Assembly: GCA_018623875.1 (NCBI GenBank)
Contig: JAAZUZ010000053.1
Span: 1 to 10,139 of the forward strand
Length of the DNA: 10,139 nucleotides
Source: Synechococcus sp. HW_metabat.21
GTDB taxonomy: Bacteria; Cyanobacteriota; Cyanobacteriia; PCC-6307; Cyanobiaceae
Reading direction: 5' to 3'
Position numbers and translations under genes: made by a program. This document shows, in pieces, positions 1 to 6,480 of this stretch (position 1 is its first letter; the number at the start of each line of letters is the position of its first letter). Under the pieces are notes generated by a model that was not told the DNA's origin, ran no database searches, and saw only the letters and a list, made by a program, of their open reading frames with translations.

Positions 1-483
1 GAGCAGCACGTCCACCAGGTGGTCGTCCAGCAGGTTGACCTCGTCGACGTAGAGCAGGCCGCGGTTGGCCTTGGCCAGCAGGCCGGGCTCAAAGGCGCGG
101 ACACCCTCACTGAGTGCCTTCTCAATGTCGATGGTTCCGCAGAGGCGGTCTTCGGTGGCCCCCAGGGGCAGGTCCACCATCGGCACCTGGCGCTTCTCGG
201 TGGTCAGTTGCTCCCCTTGCTCGGCGCGCTGACGCACTTCGCTGCTCTGCAGATCGGGGTCCTGGGCGGAGCTGTTGTAGGGGTCTCCGGTGACCACATC
301 GATCTCGGGCAGCAGATCAGCCAGGGCGCGGATCGTGGTGCTCTTGCCGGTGCCGCGGTCTCCCATGATCATCACGCCGCCGATGCGGGGATCGATCACG
401 TTCAACAGCAGGGCCAGCTTCATCTCCTCCTGACCCACGATGGCGGTGAAGGGAAAGACCCTGCGCTTGCGGGCTTGCGTCAC
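1..483 (-). CDS. chlI: Magnesium chelatase ATPase subunit I (ChlI), N-terminal part, cut by window edge
   Basis: ChlI is the AAA+ ATPase subunit of the ChlI/ChlD/ChlH complex that inserts Mg2+ into protoporphyrin IX, the committed step of chlorophyll synthesis. I translated 161 codons on the minus strand. The protein opens with TQARKRRVFPFTAIVGQEEM. It has a Walker A motif GDRGTGKST at residues 41-49 and a Walker B motif LLYVDEVNLL at residues 143-152, both standard for ChlI. C115 lies in the CGTIDIE segment, which in plant homologues is associated with redox-sensitive cysteines (family knowledge, recalled). The chosen start is GTG at 483. Its first bases overlap the upstream DUF3370 stop as GTGA, which implies translational coupling. 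The remaining C-terminal part (arginine finger and sensor regions) lies outside the window. It is the last visible gene of the cytM-to-chlI unit. Confidence 0.96.
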   Translation of the reverse strand, partial: MTQARKRRVFPFTAIVGQEEMKLALLLNVIDPRIGGVMIMGDRGTGKSTTIRALADLLPEIDVVTGDPYNSSAQDPDLQSSEVRQRAEQGEQLTTEKRQVPMVDLPLGATEDRLCGTIDIEKALSEGVRAFEPGLLAKANRGLLYVDEVNLLDDHLVDVLL

Positions 484-1805
484 GGCTGGAGGTTGTCTGG
501 CGGTGCTGGCGATTGTTTCACAGGCAGCAGGCTGAGCACTTGGGGCGGGGTGGCATCCGCGGGGTAGATCAGGCGCACCCGAAGTTCGCGCTGGCCTCCG
601 GCGGCTAGACGAATGCGGCCGAGTTCTGGTCCCTGTGCTCCGGCCCGCTGCACCAGATGAAAGCTCTGGCGGCTGGCGTCGCCGTCGAGGCCGCTGAGTT
701 CGACCGTGCCGCGGAACATCACCGAGCGGGAGGGGTTGCTGTTGAAGCGCAGGCCACCGATGGCTTTGTCGGTTTTCAGGGGTGACTCCAGGGCGACGGC
801 CAGTTCGGCGCTGCTCTTGGAGCGATTGCAGAGGGGGATGCGGATGTCGTAGGCGACGCCGTAGTTGCCGTGGGCGGCCCAGGCGGTGCCGGGGTAGTGA
901 GCCTTGAGTTCTGCGGTTTGCACCTGGGCTGTGCCGAGGGTGCCGCGCTCCAGCGAGGCAATCGGCCAGGAGATGGGCGCTGCGGTGCTCGAGAGGCAGG
1001 GTTGACCTGGATCGGTGATGACGGCGCTCCACGTGCTGCCGACTTGCACGCCGCTGACCCGGGAATAGACCATGCGCCCGCGGGCACCCCGTGGGGTGGG
1101 TTTGTGCTCCTTCGGGCTCAGGACCCCCGAGGCCAAGAGTTGTTGCAGAGCAGGCGTGCTCGGGGGCTTGTTCCCCTCTCCAAAGGCGGCCAGCGTGGCC
1201 ACGCTGAGCGGGCCGCTGGCCTGGAGGCGAAGCTGCAGATTGCGGCCATTCAGCAGGGGATCGAGGCCCTGCACGGGAATGGGCAGCAGCAACAGGGTGG
1301 TCGGAGCGCCAGGGGCCAGGGTCCAGCGTTTGGGTAGGTCCGGGTTGCGCTGGCGCAGGAGCAGTTCTGTGGCGACCCGACTGCCTGGACCGGCGTAGGT
1401 GGAGCCGTCCTGGCGCATTCGCTCCGGCAGCGGCAGGAAGGGCGCCTGGGCCTCGCGGCCATCGGTGGCCTGGGAGAGGGCGGTGGAGCCGCTCAAGAGG
1501 CTGAGTTGAACCGGTTCATCGCCCCGCGGTTGGGCTACCACCGCCAGCCACATGGTGGAGTCCGGTTGCTCGGGTGTGCCGGCGTAGACGTGGTGGCTGA
1601 AGAGGTCGAAGCGTCCGCTGAGTGGCACGTCCAGGTGGCCGCTTCCTCCAAAGGTGGAGAGCAGGATCCCCGGCCCGCTGATGAGCTCGGGGTTGTTGTC
1701 GTTCAGCATCAAGACCCCATCGAGGCCTCCTGGCAGCGCGCGGACCTCTTGCGGGCGCAGAACCGGGGCAGCGGCTGGGCTGGCGGCGAGGAGGACTGGC
1801 AGCAT
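480..1805 (-). CDS. DUF3370 family protein, probably exported
   Basis: A 441-residue protein that I recognise as the cyanobacterial DUF3370 family, from the N-terminal pattern ALPGGLDGVLMLNDNNPE (residues 23-40) followed by GILLSTF (46-52) and GRFDLFSHHVYAG (64-76). No biochemical function is established. The first 13 residues (MLPVLLAASPAAA) form a short hydrophobic Ala-rich segment that could be a signal peptide, although it lacks the usual basic N-region. Only two cysteines are visible (C270, C326), which could form a disulfide in the periplasm. Start at ATG 1805 is supported by the ribosome-binding sequence AAGGGAG at 1812-1818, which overlaps the upstream stop codon. The gene is 11 bp after the serine hydrolase and overlaps chlI by 4 bp, so it is very probably co-transcribed with both. 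The family call is firm; the cell-envelope role is inference. Confidence 0.87.
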   Translation of the reverse strand: MLPVLLAASPAAAPVLRPQEVRALPGGLDGVLMLNDNNPELISGPGILLSTFGGSGHLDVPLSGRFDLFSHHVYAGTPEQPDSTMWLAVVAQPRGDEPVQLSLLSGSTALSQATDGREAQAPFLPLPERMRQDGSTYAGPGSRVATELLLRQRNPDLPKRWTLAPGAPTTLLLLPIPVQGLDPLLNGRNLQLRLQASGPLSVATLAAFGEGNKPPSTPALQQLLASGVLSPKEHKPTPRGARGRMVYSRVSGVQVGSTWSAVITDPGQPCLSSTAAPISWPIASLERGTLGTAQVQTAELKAHYPGTAWAAHGNYGVAYDIRIPLCNRSKSSAELAVALESPLKTDKAIGGLRFNSNPSRSVMFRGTVELSGLDGDASRQSFHLVQRAGAQGPELGRIRLAAGGQRELRVRLIYPADATPPQVLSLLPVKQSPAPPDNLQP

Positions 1806-1811
1806 CGCGAG

Positions 1812-1818
1812 CTCCCTT
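1812..1818 (-). promoter_or_regulatory. Ribosome-binding site fixing the DUF3370 start
   Basis: On the minus strand AAGGGAG lies 6 nt upstream of ATG 1805 and shares bases with the TAA stop (1817-1819) of the preceding serine hydrolase gene. It is the clearest Shine-Dalgarno sequence in this operon and supports the ATG over any upstream start. The overlap with the stop codon suggests re-initiation by the terminating ribosome. Confidence 0.7.
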
Positions 1819-2917
1819 AGGCGGTGGGTTTCTTGGGCTTGGCTGGAGCGGGTTTGCGCACCAGGCTCTTCGCGATCTCTCCAGCCATGGCCCGGATCAA
1901 GTTGGTGGAGCGCGGGTCGTTGAAGGGGCCCTTGACCATGAAGGCCGCCACGGCGCGCTTGCCGTCGGGGAGTTCAATCAGGCCGGCATCGGCGTAGGCA
2001 ATGCCGATGTCGCCGGTTTTGTTGTAGACGGTCACCCCGTGGGCCATCAGCGCACTGTTGGGGTTCGCGGAATCCCCACCCAGGCCCCTCAACATGCCGA
2101 GGGGCAACAAGCTGTCGGTGCGGGATCGGCCCATGACCTCCCGGAAAAGATCGCGCGCCCGTGGGCTGAGCTTTTCCCCCGTATCCACCACGGCGATCGA
2201 GCGCGCCAGGTCATAGGCGCTGGTGGTGTTCGTGCCGTCCAGATCCGGCAGCCAGTTGTTCACCGCCGTGCTGGTCAGCCCCAGGGCTTGGAAGCGGGCA
2301 TTGAGGATGGTTTTTCCGCCGACCCGCTGAATCAGCAGGTTGGTGGCGGTGTTGTCGCTGACGCGAATCATTTCGTTGGCCGCCTCCCAAAACGGGAAGG
2401 TGGTGCCGACGGGTTTGTTCGCCATCCAGCCGGCGCCCCCGCCGACCACCTCCTTGGTCATCGTCAGGCGTTCGTCCCAGCGCAACTTGCCGGCATCGAG
2501 GTCCTCCAGACCCACCAGCAGGATCGGCGTCTTGATCGAGCTCGCGGCGGGCAGAGGGCGATGGGGAGCGAGCTCCGCAAAGCGGCCGTCATCCAGCACC
2601 AGCAGGTAGCCGCTGACGGTGAGGTCCTTGTATCGGGCAGCGAGTTGGGCCCAGCGCTTGCTTAAGGCGGTGAGCTCGAGCCGCGGTTCGAAACGCCCCA
2701 GGTCCAGGCCTCGGGGGAGCGGCCGTCCGGGGGGCGCCAGCAGCGATTGGGGTTTGACGGCTTGGGCAGCCCCTTGCCCCAGCTTGGGGGCCAGCAATTT
2801 CAAGCCGGTGCCGGCAATCACCCCGAGCCCGAGTCCCATGACCAGCAGCCGCAGGACCAACCGCACCGGCGCGCCCCAGCTGGAGCGCTTTGAACGTTGT
2901 GACCGACCTGCGCCCAC
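1817..2917 (-). CDS. Membrane-anchored serine hydrolase, class A beta-lactamase fold
   Basis: A 366-residue protein with a basic N-terminus, one hydrophobic segment at about residues 18-42 (signal anchor) and a Pro-rich linker, followed by a Beta-lactamase2-type domain. The three penicillin-binding motifs are present in order: SxxK (S126-S-I-K129), SDN (187-189) and KTG (300-302). Residues 222-237 (WLPDLDGTNTTSAYDL) align naturally with the class A omega-loop region WEPELN...DTTTPAAM. The position of the deacylating Glu166 then falls on L223 and Asn170 on D227, and the loop is shorter. This argues against efficient beta-lactam hydrolysis and for a penicillin-binding or peptidoglycan-related role, but that is inference. 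The tail is Lys/Pro/Ala-rich. The start is GTG at 2917, the only start codon after an in-frame TGA at 2939-2941; no Shine-Dalgarno is visible. It follows the methyltransferase gene by 28 bp and precedes DUF3370 by 11 bp. Confidence 0.87.
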   Translation of the reverse strand: MGAGRSQRSKRSSWGAPVRLVLRLLVMGLGLGVIAGTGLKLLAPKLGQGAAQAVKPQSLLAPPGRPLPRGLDLGRFEPRLELTALSKRWAQLAARYKDLTVSGYLLVLDDGRFAELAPHRPLPAASSIKTPILLVGLEDLDAGKLRWDERLTMTKEVVGGGAGWMANKPVGTTFPFWEAANEMIRVSDNTATNLLIQRVGGKTILNARFQALGLTSTAVNNWLPDLDGTNTTSAYDLARSIAVVDTGEKLSPRARDLFREVMGRSRTDSLLPLGMLRGLGGDSANPNSALMAHGVTVYNKTGDIGIAYADAGLIELPDGKRAVAAFMVKGPFNDPRSTNLIRAMAGEIAKSLVRKPAPAKPKKPTA

Positions 2918-2945
2918 GGAAGCGATCGAAGCTTGGGCTCAGACG

Positions 2946-3662
2946 TTAGGGGCAGTCTCGCCGGGCTGCCCAACGCAATTGACGCACCATTCCCCGCAGT
3001 AGGGCGACCTCCTCATCTCGGATCTCGGCCCGTTGCAGCAGGGCCCGAACCTTGCCCAGGCGTGCCTGGGCGGTGTGGGGATAGAGGAATCCCACCTCCA
3101 GCAGCAGCTCCTCCGCATCCGCGAGGGCGGCCTCCAGTTGCTCCCGCCGGCAGGGCTCCGGCTGGGGGGCTGCCGGCGCAGGCGGGCAACGCCGCAGTTC
3201 ATGCAGGCAGACGGCAACGGCGTGGGAGAGGTTCATGGAGGCATAGGCCTCGCTGGTGTCCAGCCGCAGGATTCGCCCGGCCTGGAGCAGCTCTCCATTG
3301 CTGAGGCCCCGGTCTTCCCGGCCAAACACCAGTGCGGCTGGAGCGTCTACGGAGGTGCCCCCCTGCAACCAGGACAGGGCCTCTGCAGGACCACTCAGCG
3401 GTAGGGCTTCTTCCTCGATGCGCCCGCTGGTGGCCACGACCCTGCGGCAATCCGCCAGGGCAGCCTCCAGGCTGGGGAAGAGCTGGGCGCCCTCGAGAAG
3501 CGCCTCGCCGTGCACGGCCATCCGCCGGGCCTCCTCGCCGAGGTGGTCACAGCGGGGTGCAACGAGGCGCAGCGCGTCCACGTCGAAGTTGGCGCAGAGT
3601 CTCGCCACGCTGCCCACATTCAGCGGGCCCGCTGGCTCGACCAGCACCACCGCAAGCGTCAC
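2946..3662 (-). CDS. trmJ: TrmJ-like SPOUT RNA 2'-O-methyltransferase (TrmH family, group 1)
   Basis: A 238-residue SPOUT-fold, SAM-dependent ribose methyltransferase. The three family motifs are visible: motif 1 NVGSVAR (residues 15-21), motif 2 LVFGREDRGLSN (111-122) and motif 3 SMNLSHAVAV (142-151). Motifs 2 and 3 form the knotted cofactor site. The extension of about 75 residues at the C-terminus, with LLLEVGFLYP and the closing ...EEVALLRGMV pattern, matches the TrmJ/LasT branch (COG0565), which methylates position 32 of the tRNA anticodon loop. Other TrmH-family rRNA enzymes lack this tail. The substrate is therefore inferred, not shown. The start GTG at 3662 overlaps the cytM stop as GTGA and has no Shine-Dalgarno of its own, consistent with translational coupling. 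Confidence 0.87.
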   Translation of the reverse strand: MTLAVVLVEPAGPLNVGSVARLCANFDVDALRLVAPRCDHLGEEARRMAVHGEALLEGAQLFPSLEAALADCRRVVATSGRIEEEALPLSGPAEALSWLQGGTSVDAPAALVFGREDRGLSNGELLQAGRILRLDTSEAYASMNLSHAVAVCLHELRRCPPAPAAPQPEPCRREQLEAALADAEELLLEVGFLYPHTAQARLGKVRALLQRAEIRDEEVALLRGMVRQLRWAARRDCP

Positions 3663-4045
3663 GAGAGGCTGTGGAGATAGGCCAAAAGGTCAGCCATGGC
3701 CTGGGGTTCGGGCTGGAAGCGGGGCATGGGTGGGGTGCGGCCGCTCACCACCTGCTGAATCAGTTGGCGGTTGTTTTTGCGGTTGTCGACCTTGTGGAGG
3801 TTCGGCCCCACCAAGCCTTGGGCGGCGATCCCGTGGCAGCCGGCGCAGTTCAACAGAAACAGTTGTTCTCCCTGCTCCGCCGAGCCGCTCAATTGCAGGG
3901 TGGTGCGGGTGTATGGATCGCTGCGTGCGGCTGGGATGACGACCACCAGCAGCACGAGCGTGACGCAGATCGCCGTCAGCAGCACCAGCGCCGAGATCAG
4001 TCCCCGCTGGGGTTGCTGGGTGGGGGATGGGGTCTGTGCAGTCAC
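3659..4045 (-). CDS. cytM: Cytochrome c, probably cytochrome cM
   Basis: A small membrane-anchored class I c-type cytochrome. In the 128-residue model a single hydrophobic helix (about 15-38) precedes the haem domain. The haem-binding motif is CAGCH (C67, C70, H71), and the likely axial Met is M107 in [13 protein letters not shown]. The sequence [11 protein letters not shown]...[10 protein letters not shown] and the C-terminal [11 protein letters not shown] are characteristic of cyanobacterial cytochrome cM, a low-abundance protein implicated in thylakoid/plasma-membrane electron flow and trophic-mode control. I chose GTG at 4045 as start. The frame stays open to a TTG at 4102, but that adds a 19-residue non-conserved leader and would put the start only 17 bp from the divergent petG start. 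The stop overlaps the trmJ start by 4 bp. First gene of a five-gene unit. Confidence 0.83.
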
Positions 4046-4119
4046 GGTTGGTGCAGATCGGTCACGAACCCAGCCATGGGCGTGGGAGAATTGTGCAACC
4101 AAAGCTGGCTGCTCCTTCC
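4046..4119. promoter_or_regulatory. Divergent intergenic region between cytM and petG
   Basis: These 74 bp separate the chosen cytM start (minus) from the petG start (plus), so promoters for the cytM-chlI unit and for petG must lie here or reach into the coding ends. I could not identify convincing -35/-10 pairs. An A/T-richer patch around 4088-4104 is the best candidate core. No Shine-Dalgarno is apparent for either gene. Confidence 0.4.
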
Positions 4120-4233
4120 ATGATCGAACCCCTGCTCTGCGGCATCGTGCTCGGTCTGATTCCCGTGACGTTGCTTGGCCTGTTCGTGGCAGCTTGGAAC
4201 CAGTACCGCCGCGGCAGCGCCCTGGGCGGCTGA
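4120..4233 (+). CDS. petG: Cytochrome b6f complex subunit PetG
   Basis: A 37-residue single-helix protein starting [20 protein letters not shown]. The hydrophobic stretch covers about residues 4-25 and is followed by the conserved polar end WNQYRRG. This exact length and pattern is PetG, a small peripheral-helix subunit needed for assembly and stability of the cytochrome b6f complex in the thylakoid membrane. It is the only plus-strand gene in the window. It is divergent from cytM and convergent with rsmD, with stop codons 2 bp apart. No Shine-Dalgarno is visible upstream of the ATG. An in-frame upstream ATG at 4027 would give a 68-residue product, but the added part resembles no PetG and overlaps cytM. 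A strong plus-strand intrinsic terminator lies 67 bp beyond the stop. Confidence 0.95.
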
Positions 4234-4235
4234 TC

Positions 4236-4784
4236 TCAGCAGCGCGAAAGCATCACGAGACTGCAACTGCCGTAGCGCTTTTGCTTCTCCACCTCCCAGC
4301 CCGCCGGAAGCTCCGGCGGGTTTTTTGTTGCGTGCTCCAGCAGGACGAGGCCATGGGGCCGAAGCCACTCCCCAGCGGCTAGCCGCTCCAGGAGGGGTTC
4401 GTAGAGACCTGCGGCATAGGGGGGATCCGCATAGACCACATCGAAGCCCTCCCCCTGGGGGGCCTCCAGCCAGCGAAGGACCTCCTGTTGGACGACACGC
4501 AGGGTTGGCCGCGGCTCCAGGCCAGAGGCCACCGTCTCCAAATTGCTGCGAGCGATCGCACTGACGCGCCGGTCCTGCTCGACTGCCACCACCTGGGATG
4601 CGCCCCTTAGGAGGGCTTCGCAGCCCATGACGCCACTGCCGCAGAAGAGATCCAGCCAGTGGGCGCCAGGAAGCTCCGCCGCCAGCATGTTCATGACCGC
4701 CAGGCGGACCCGCGAGGCGGTCGGCCTGGCGATCTCTCCAGGGGGACTCTGCAGTTTGCGTCCCCCGCTGAGCCGCAGGCTCAT
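4236..4784 (-). CDS. rsmD: 16S rRNA (guanine966-N2)-methyltransferase RsmD
   Basis: A 182-residue Rossmann-fold SAM-dependent methyltransferase, of normal length for RsmD, which makes m2G966 in 16S rRNA during 30S assembly. Motifs seen: the N-terminal GGRKLQSPPGEIARPT (residues 7-22); SAM-binding motif I DLFCGSG (45-51) followed by GCEALLRGA (54-62); and the catalytic N-methyltransferase motif DPPY (120-123). Start ATG 4784 overlaps the hisH stop as ATGA, so it is the third gene of the LOG-hisH-rsmD unit. The codons for residues 154-162 (KNPPELPAG) also form, on the opposite strand, the petG terminator hairpin and its T-run. No obvious minus-strand terminator follows the stop; any termination signal for this unit would have to lie within petG. 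Confidence 0.93.
   Translation of the reverse strand: MSLRLSGGRKLQSPPGEIARPTASRVRLAVMNMLAAELPGAHWLDLFCGSGVMGCEALLRGASQVVAVEQDRRVSAIARSNLETVASGLEPRPTLRVVQQEVLRWLEAPQGEGFDVVYADPPYAAGLYEPLLERLAAGEWLRPHGLVLLEHATKNPPELPAGWEVEKQKRYGSCSLVMLSRC
4300..4326 (+). terminator. Intrinsic terminator for petG, inside antisense rsmD coding sequence
   Basis: A perfect 9-bp stem, CCCGCCGGA (4300-4308) with TCCGGCGGG (4312-4320), has a 3-nt loop AGC and is followed directly by six T (4321-4326) on the plus strand. This is textbook Rho-independent geometry. It lies 67 bp downstream of the petG stop, the only plus-strand gene. The minus strand has no T-run on its side, so the element is directional. It is coding sequence for rsmD on the other strand. 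Confidence 0.88.
4552..4559. repeat. HIP1 octamer GCGATCGC (in rsmD)
   Basis: The palindrome GCGATCGC is the highly iterated palindrome HIP1, over-represented in many cyanobacterial genomes. This copy lies in the coding region of rsmD. One of three copies in the window. Confidence 0.7.
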
Positions 4785-5407
4785 GCCTGGGCCTCGACCC
4801 AGCTGAGCCAGCGCCGCAGCAGCTGCTCGCCGGCTTCAGAGGATTTTTCTGGGTGGAATTGGCAGGCGCCAACGCTGCCTTGCCAGACCGCGGCGGTGAC
4901 GGGCTGGCCTGCGAAGGAGACCGAGGCGGTCACACAGCTGGGGTCGCTGGGTTGCGCCGCGAAGGAGTGCACGAAGTACACCCAGCTCTCAGGGGATCCC
5001 TCAGGCAGGAGCGGGGAGGGTGTCCCTGGAATCAAGGCTTCCCATCCCATGTGAGGGATTGGGTGCCCGGGAACTTTGGGGAGTGCCGCAATGTGCCCCG
5101 CGAGCAGACCAAGGCCAGCGGCTGATCCTTCATCACTGCCCTCAAAGAGCAGTTGCAAACCCAGGCAAATTCCAAGCAAGGGGCGCCCTGCGTTGCACCA
5201 GGTCTTGATGGCCGGCACCAGTCCAGAGGCGTTCAGGCGTTCCATGGCCGGGTCAAAGGCCCCCACGCCGGGGAGCACGAGGGCCTGGCAGTCCTGCATG
5301 GCTTCGGCCTGCTGCAGGATCCGCACCTCACAGCCGAGCCGTTCAAAGGCCCGCTGCACGGAGTGCAGGTTGCCCATCCCGTAGTCGATCAGGCCGATGC
5401 GCGTCAT
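4781..5407 (-). CDS. hisH: Imidazole glycerol phosphate synthase, glutaminase subunit HisH
   Basis: A 208-residue class I glutamine amidotransferase, the normal HisH length. With HisF it makes imidazole glycerol phosphate and AICAR in histidine synthesis, supplying ammonia from glutamine. The catalytic triad is visible: C81 in the nucleophile elbow GICLGLQLL (79-87), and H185 and E187 in QFHPEKS (183-189). The N-terminal IGLIDYGMGNLHSV (4-17) and oxyanion-strand LPGVGAF (45-51) are diagnostic for HisH as opposed to other amidotransferases. The start ATG 5407 overlaps the LOG-family stop as ATGA and the stop overlaps the rsmD start as ATGA. hisF is not in this window, so the partner is encoded elsewhere. 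Confidence 0.96.
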   Translation of the reverse strand: MTRIGLIDYGMGNLHSVQRAFERLGCEVRILQQAEAMQDCQALVLPGVGAFDPAMERLNASGLVPAIKTWCNAGRPLLGICLGLQLLFEGSDEGSAAGLGLLAGHIAALPKVPGHPIPHMGWEALIPGTPSPLLPEGSPESWVYFVHSFAAQPSDPSCVTASVSFAGQPVTAAVWQGSVGACQFHPEKSSEAGEQLLRRWLSWVEAQA

Positions 5408-6462
5408 GGGGCGGGCGGAGGGGTGCAGACACGTTGACCAGGTTGCTCGATCGAGGGCGGGACCTCCAGCGGTAGTCCATTCAGGACATCGATGAGTTGA
5501 TACAGCAGGCCCACCTTGCGCCGATCCAGGTGGAAACGCAGACAGGGCCGAAGGATGCCGTGGCGATCGGAGCTCTCGCCTTGGCTGATGTTCCCCTCAT
5601 CCACCAGGGCACCAAAACGACGGTTCAGTTCCGTCAGCGTGGCTGCGGGTAGGGGGCAGTGCAGAAGCAACTCCAGCTTCTCCTCCGCAAACTGCACGGC
5701 GTGGAAGACCCGGTAGAACCGGCTGATCTGCTCGAGGGCCTCAGCGGCGCTGCTGGCCCGCTTGAAGAGAGCGGTGTCCTCCGGGGAGATCAGTCCCCGC
5801 TCCCGCAGGGTCCGCTCGATCGTCACGAGCCAGTCACTCCAAAAGGAGTCGCCCTCCGGAGCCAGAAGCACGACCGGGATTGGCGGTGTGCGGCCGGTCT
5901 GGATCAGGGTCAGCGCTTCGAAGAGCTCATCAAAAGTGCCAAACCCTCCGGGCATCACCACCAGGGCATCGCTCTCCCTCAGGAAGAAGAGTTTGCGCGT
6001 GAAGAAGTAGCGGAAATGCAGCAGGCGCCCATCGCAGGCGTTCACGTAGCGGTTGGCGTGCTGCTCAAACGGCAGATCCACATTCAGGCCGATGCTGCTC
6101 TCGCAGCCGGCTCCGCGGTTGGCGGCCTCCATGACGCCACCGCCGGCACCCGTCATCACCTCAAAGCCGAGCCGTGCTGCTTCATGGGCGAGTTCTTCGG
6201 CCAAGGGATAGGCCGCCTCGCTGGGCTCGGTTCTCGCGGAGCCGAACACGGTGACCTTGCGGGTTTGGCGATGGGGGGCAAAGACGTCCAAGCCATCGCG
6301 GATGTCTGCCAGGGCCCCGGTGATCAGTCGCCATTCATCGGGATCACTGCTGTTGCGGGCGATCTCCAGGAGCCGCACAACACTGCGTTCGATCGAACGG
6401 CGTTGCGGATGGCCCTTGAGGGCATCGGCTAACGCCTCAAGCGGGCTTCTCTCGATCGCCAT
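5404..6462 (-). CDS. LOG-family Rossmann-fold protein (TIGR00730 type), long form
   Basis: A 352-residue protein with a central LOG/lysine-decarboxylase-like domain. Motifs: the nucleotide-binding start VFGSART (72-78); GAGGGVMEAANRGA (105-118); FTRK (154-157); and the family signature PGGFGTFDE (171-179). Members cleave nucleoside 5'-monophosphates at the N-glycosidic bond; those acting on N6-prenylated AMP release active cytokinins. Which nucleotide this protein uses cannot be read from the sequence. It is longer than the classical LOG enzymes of about 190-220 residues. It has about 68 extra residues at the N-terminus and about 100 at the C-terminus, the latter without a motif I recognise. 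Start ATG 6462 has no clear Shine-Dalgarno. It heads the LOG-hisH-rsmD unit, and its start is only 18 bp beyond the end of the trxA terminator. Confidence 0.87.
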   Translation of the reverse strand: MAIERSPLEALADALKGHPQRRSIERSVVRLLEIARNSSDPDEWRLITGALADIRDGLDVFAPHRQTRKVTVFGSARTEPSEAAYPLAEELAHEAARLGFEVMTGAGGGVMEAANRGAGCESSIGLNVDLPFEQHANRYVNACDGRLLHFRYFFTRKLFFLRESDALVVMPGGFGTFDELFEALTLIQTGRTPPIPVVLLAPEGDSFWSDWLVTIERTLRERGLISPEDTALFKRASSAAEALEQISRFYRVFHAVQFAEEKLELLLHCPLPAATLTELNRRFGALVDEGNISQGESSDRHGILRPCLRFHLDRRKVGLLYQLIDVLNGLPLEVPPSIEQPGQRVCTPPPAP

Positions 6463-6480
6463 CGCAGGGGATCAGGACAG

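Noticed and set aside
19..567. Plus-strand open frame of 182 codons at the left edge
   Set aside because: It is the antisense of chlI, whose Walker motifs and family sequence are unambiguous on the minus strand.
2039..2665. Plus-strand open frame of 208 codons
   Set aside because: Antisense to the serine hydrolase, which carries SxxK, SDN and KTG motifs in order.
1817..2917. Reading this gene as an antibiotic-resistance beta-lactamase
   Set aside because: The omega-loop glutamate appears absent and the setting is a housekeeping operon with no mobile element; only the fold is supported.
4042..4872. Minus-strand open frame of 276 codons covering petG and rsmD
   Set aside because: Overlaps rsmD in another frame and runs through antisense petG; its Pro/Gly/Arg-rich translation matches no family, whereas rsmD shows full motifs.
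5659..6432. Plus-strand open frame of 257 codons
   Set aside because: Antisense shadow of the LOG-family gene, Gln/Gly/His-rich translation with no domain; expected in GC-rich coding DNA.
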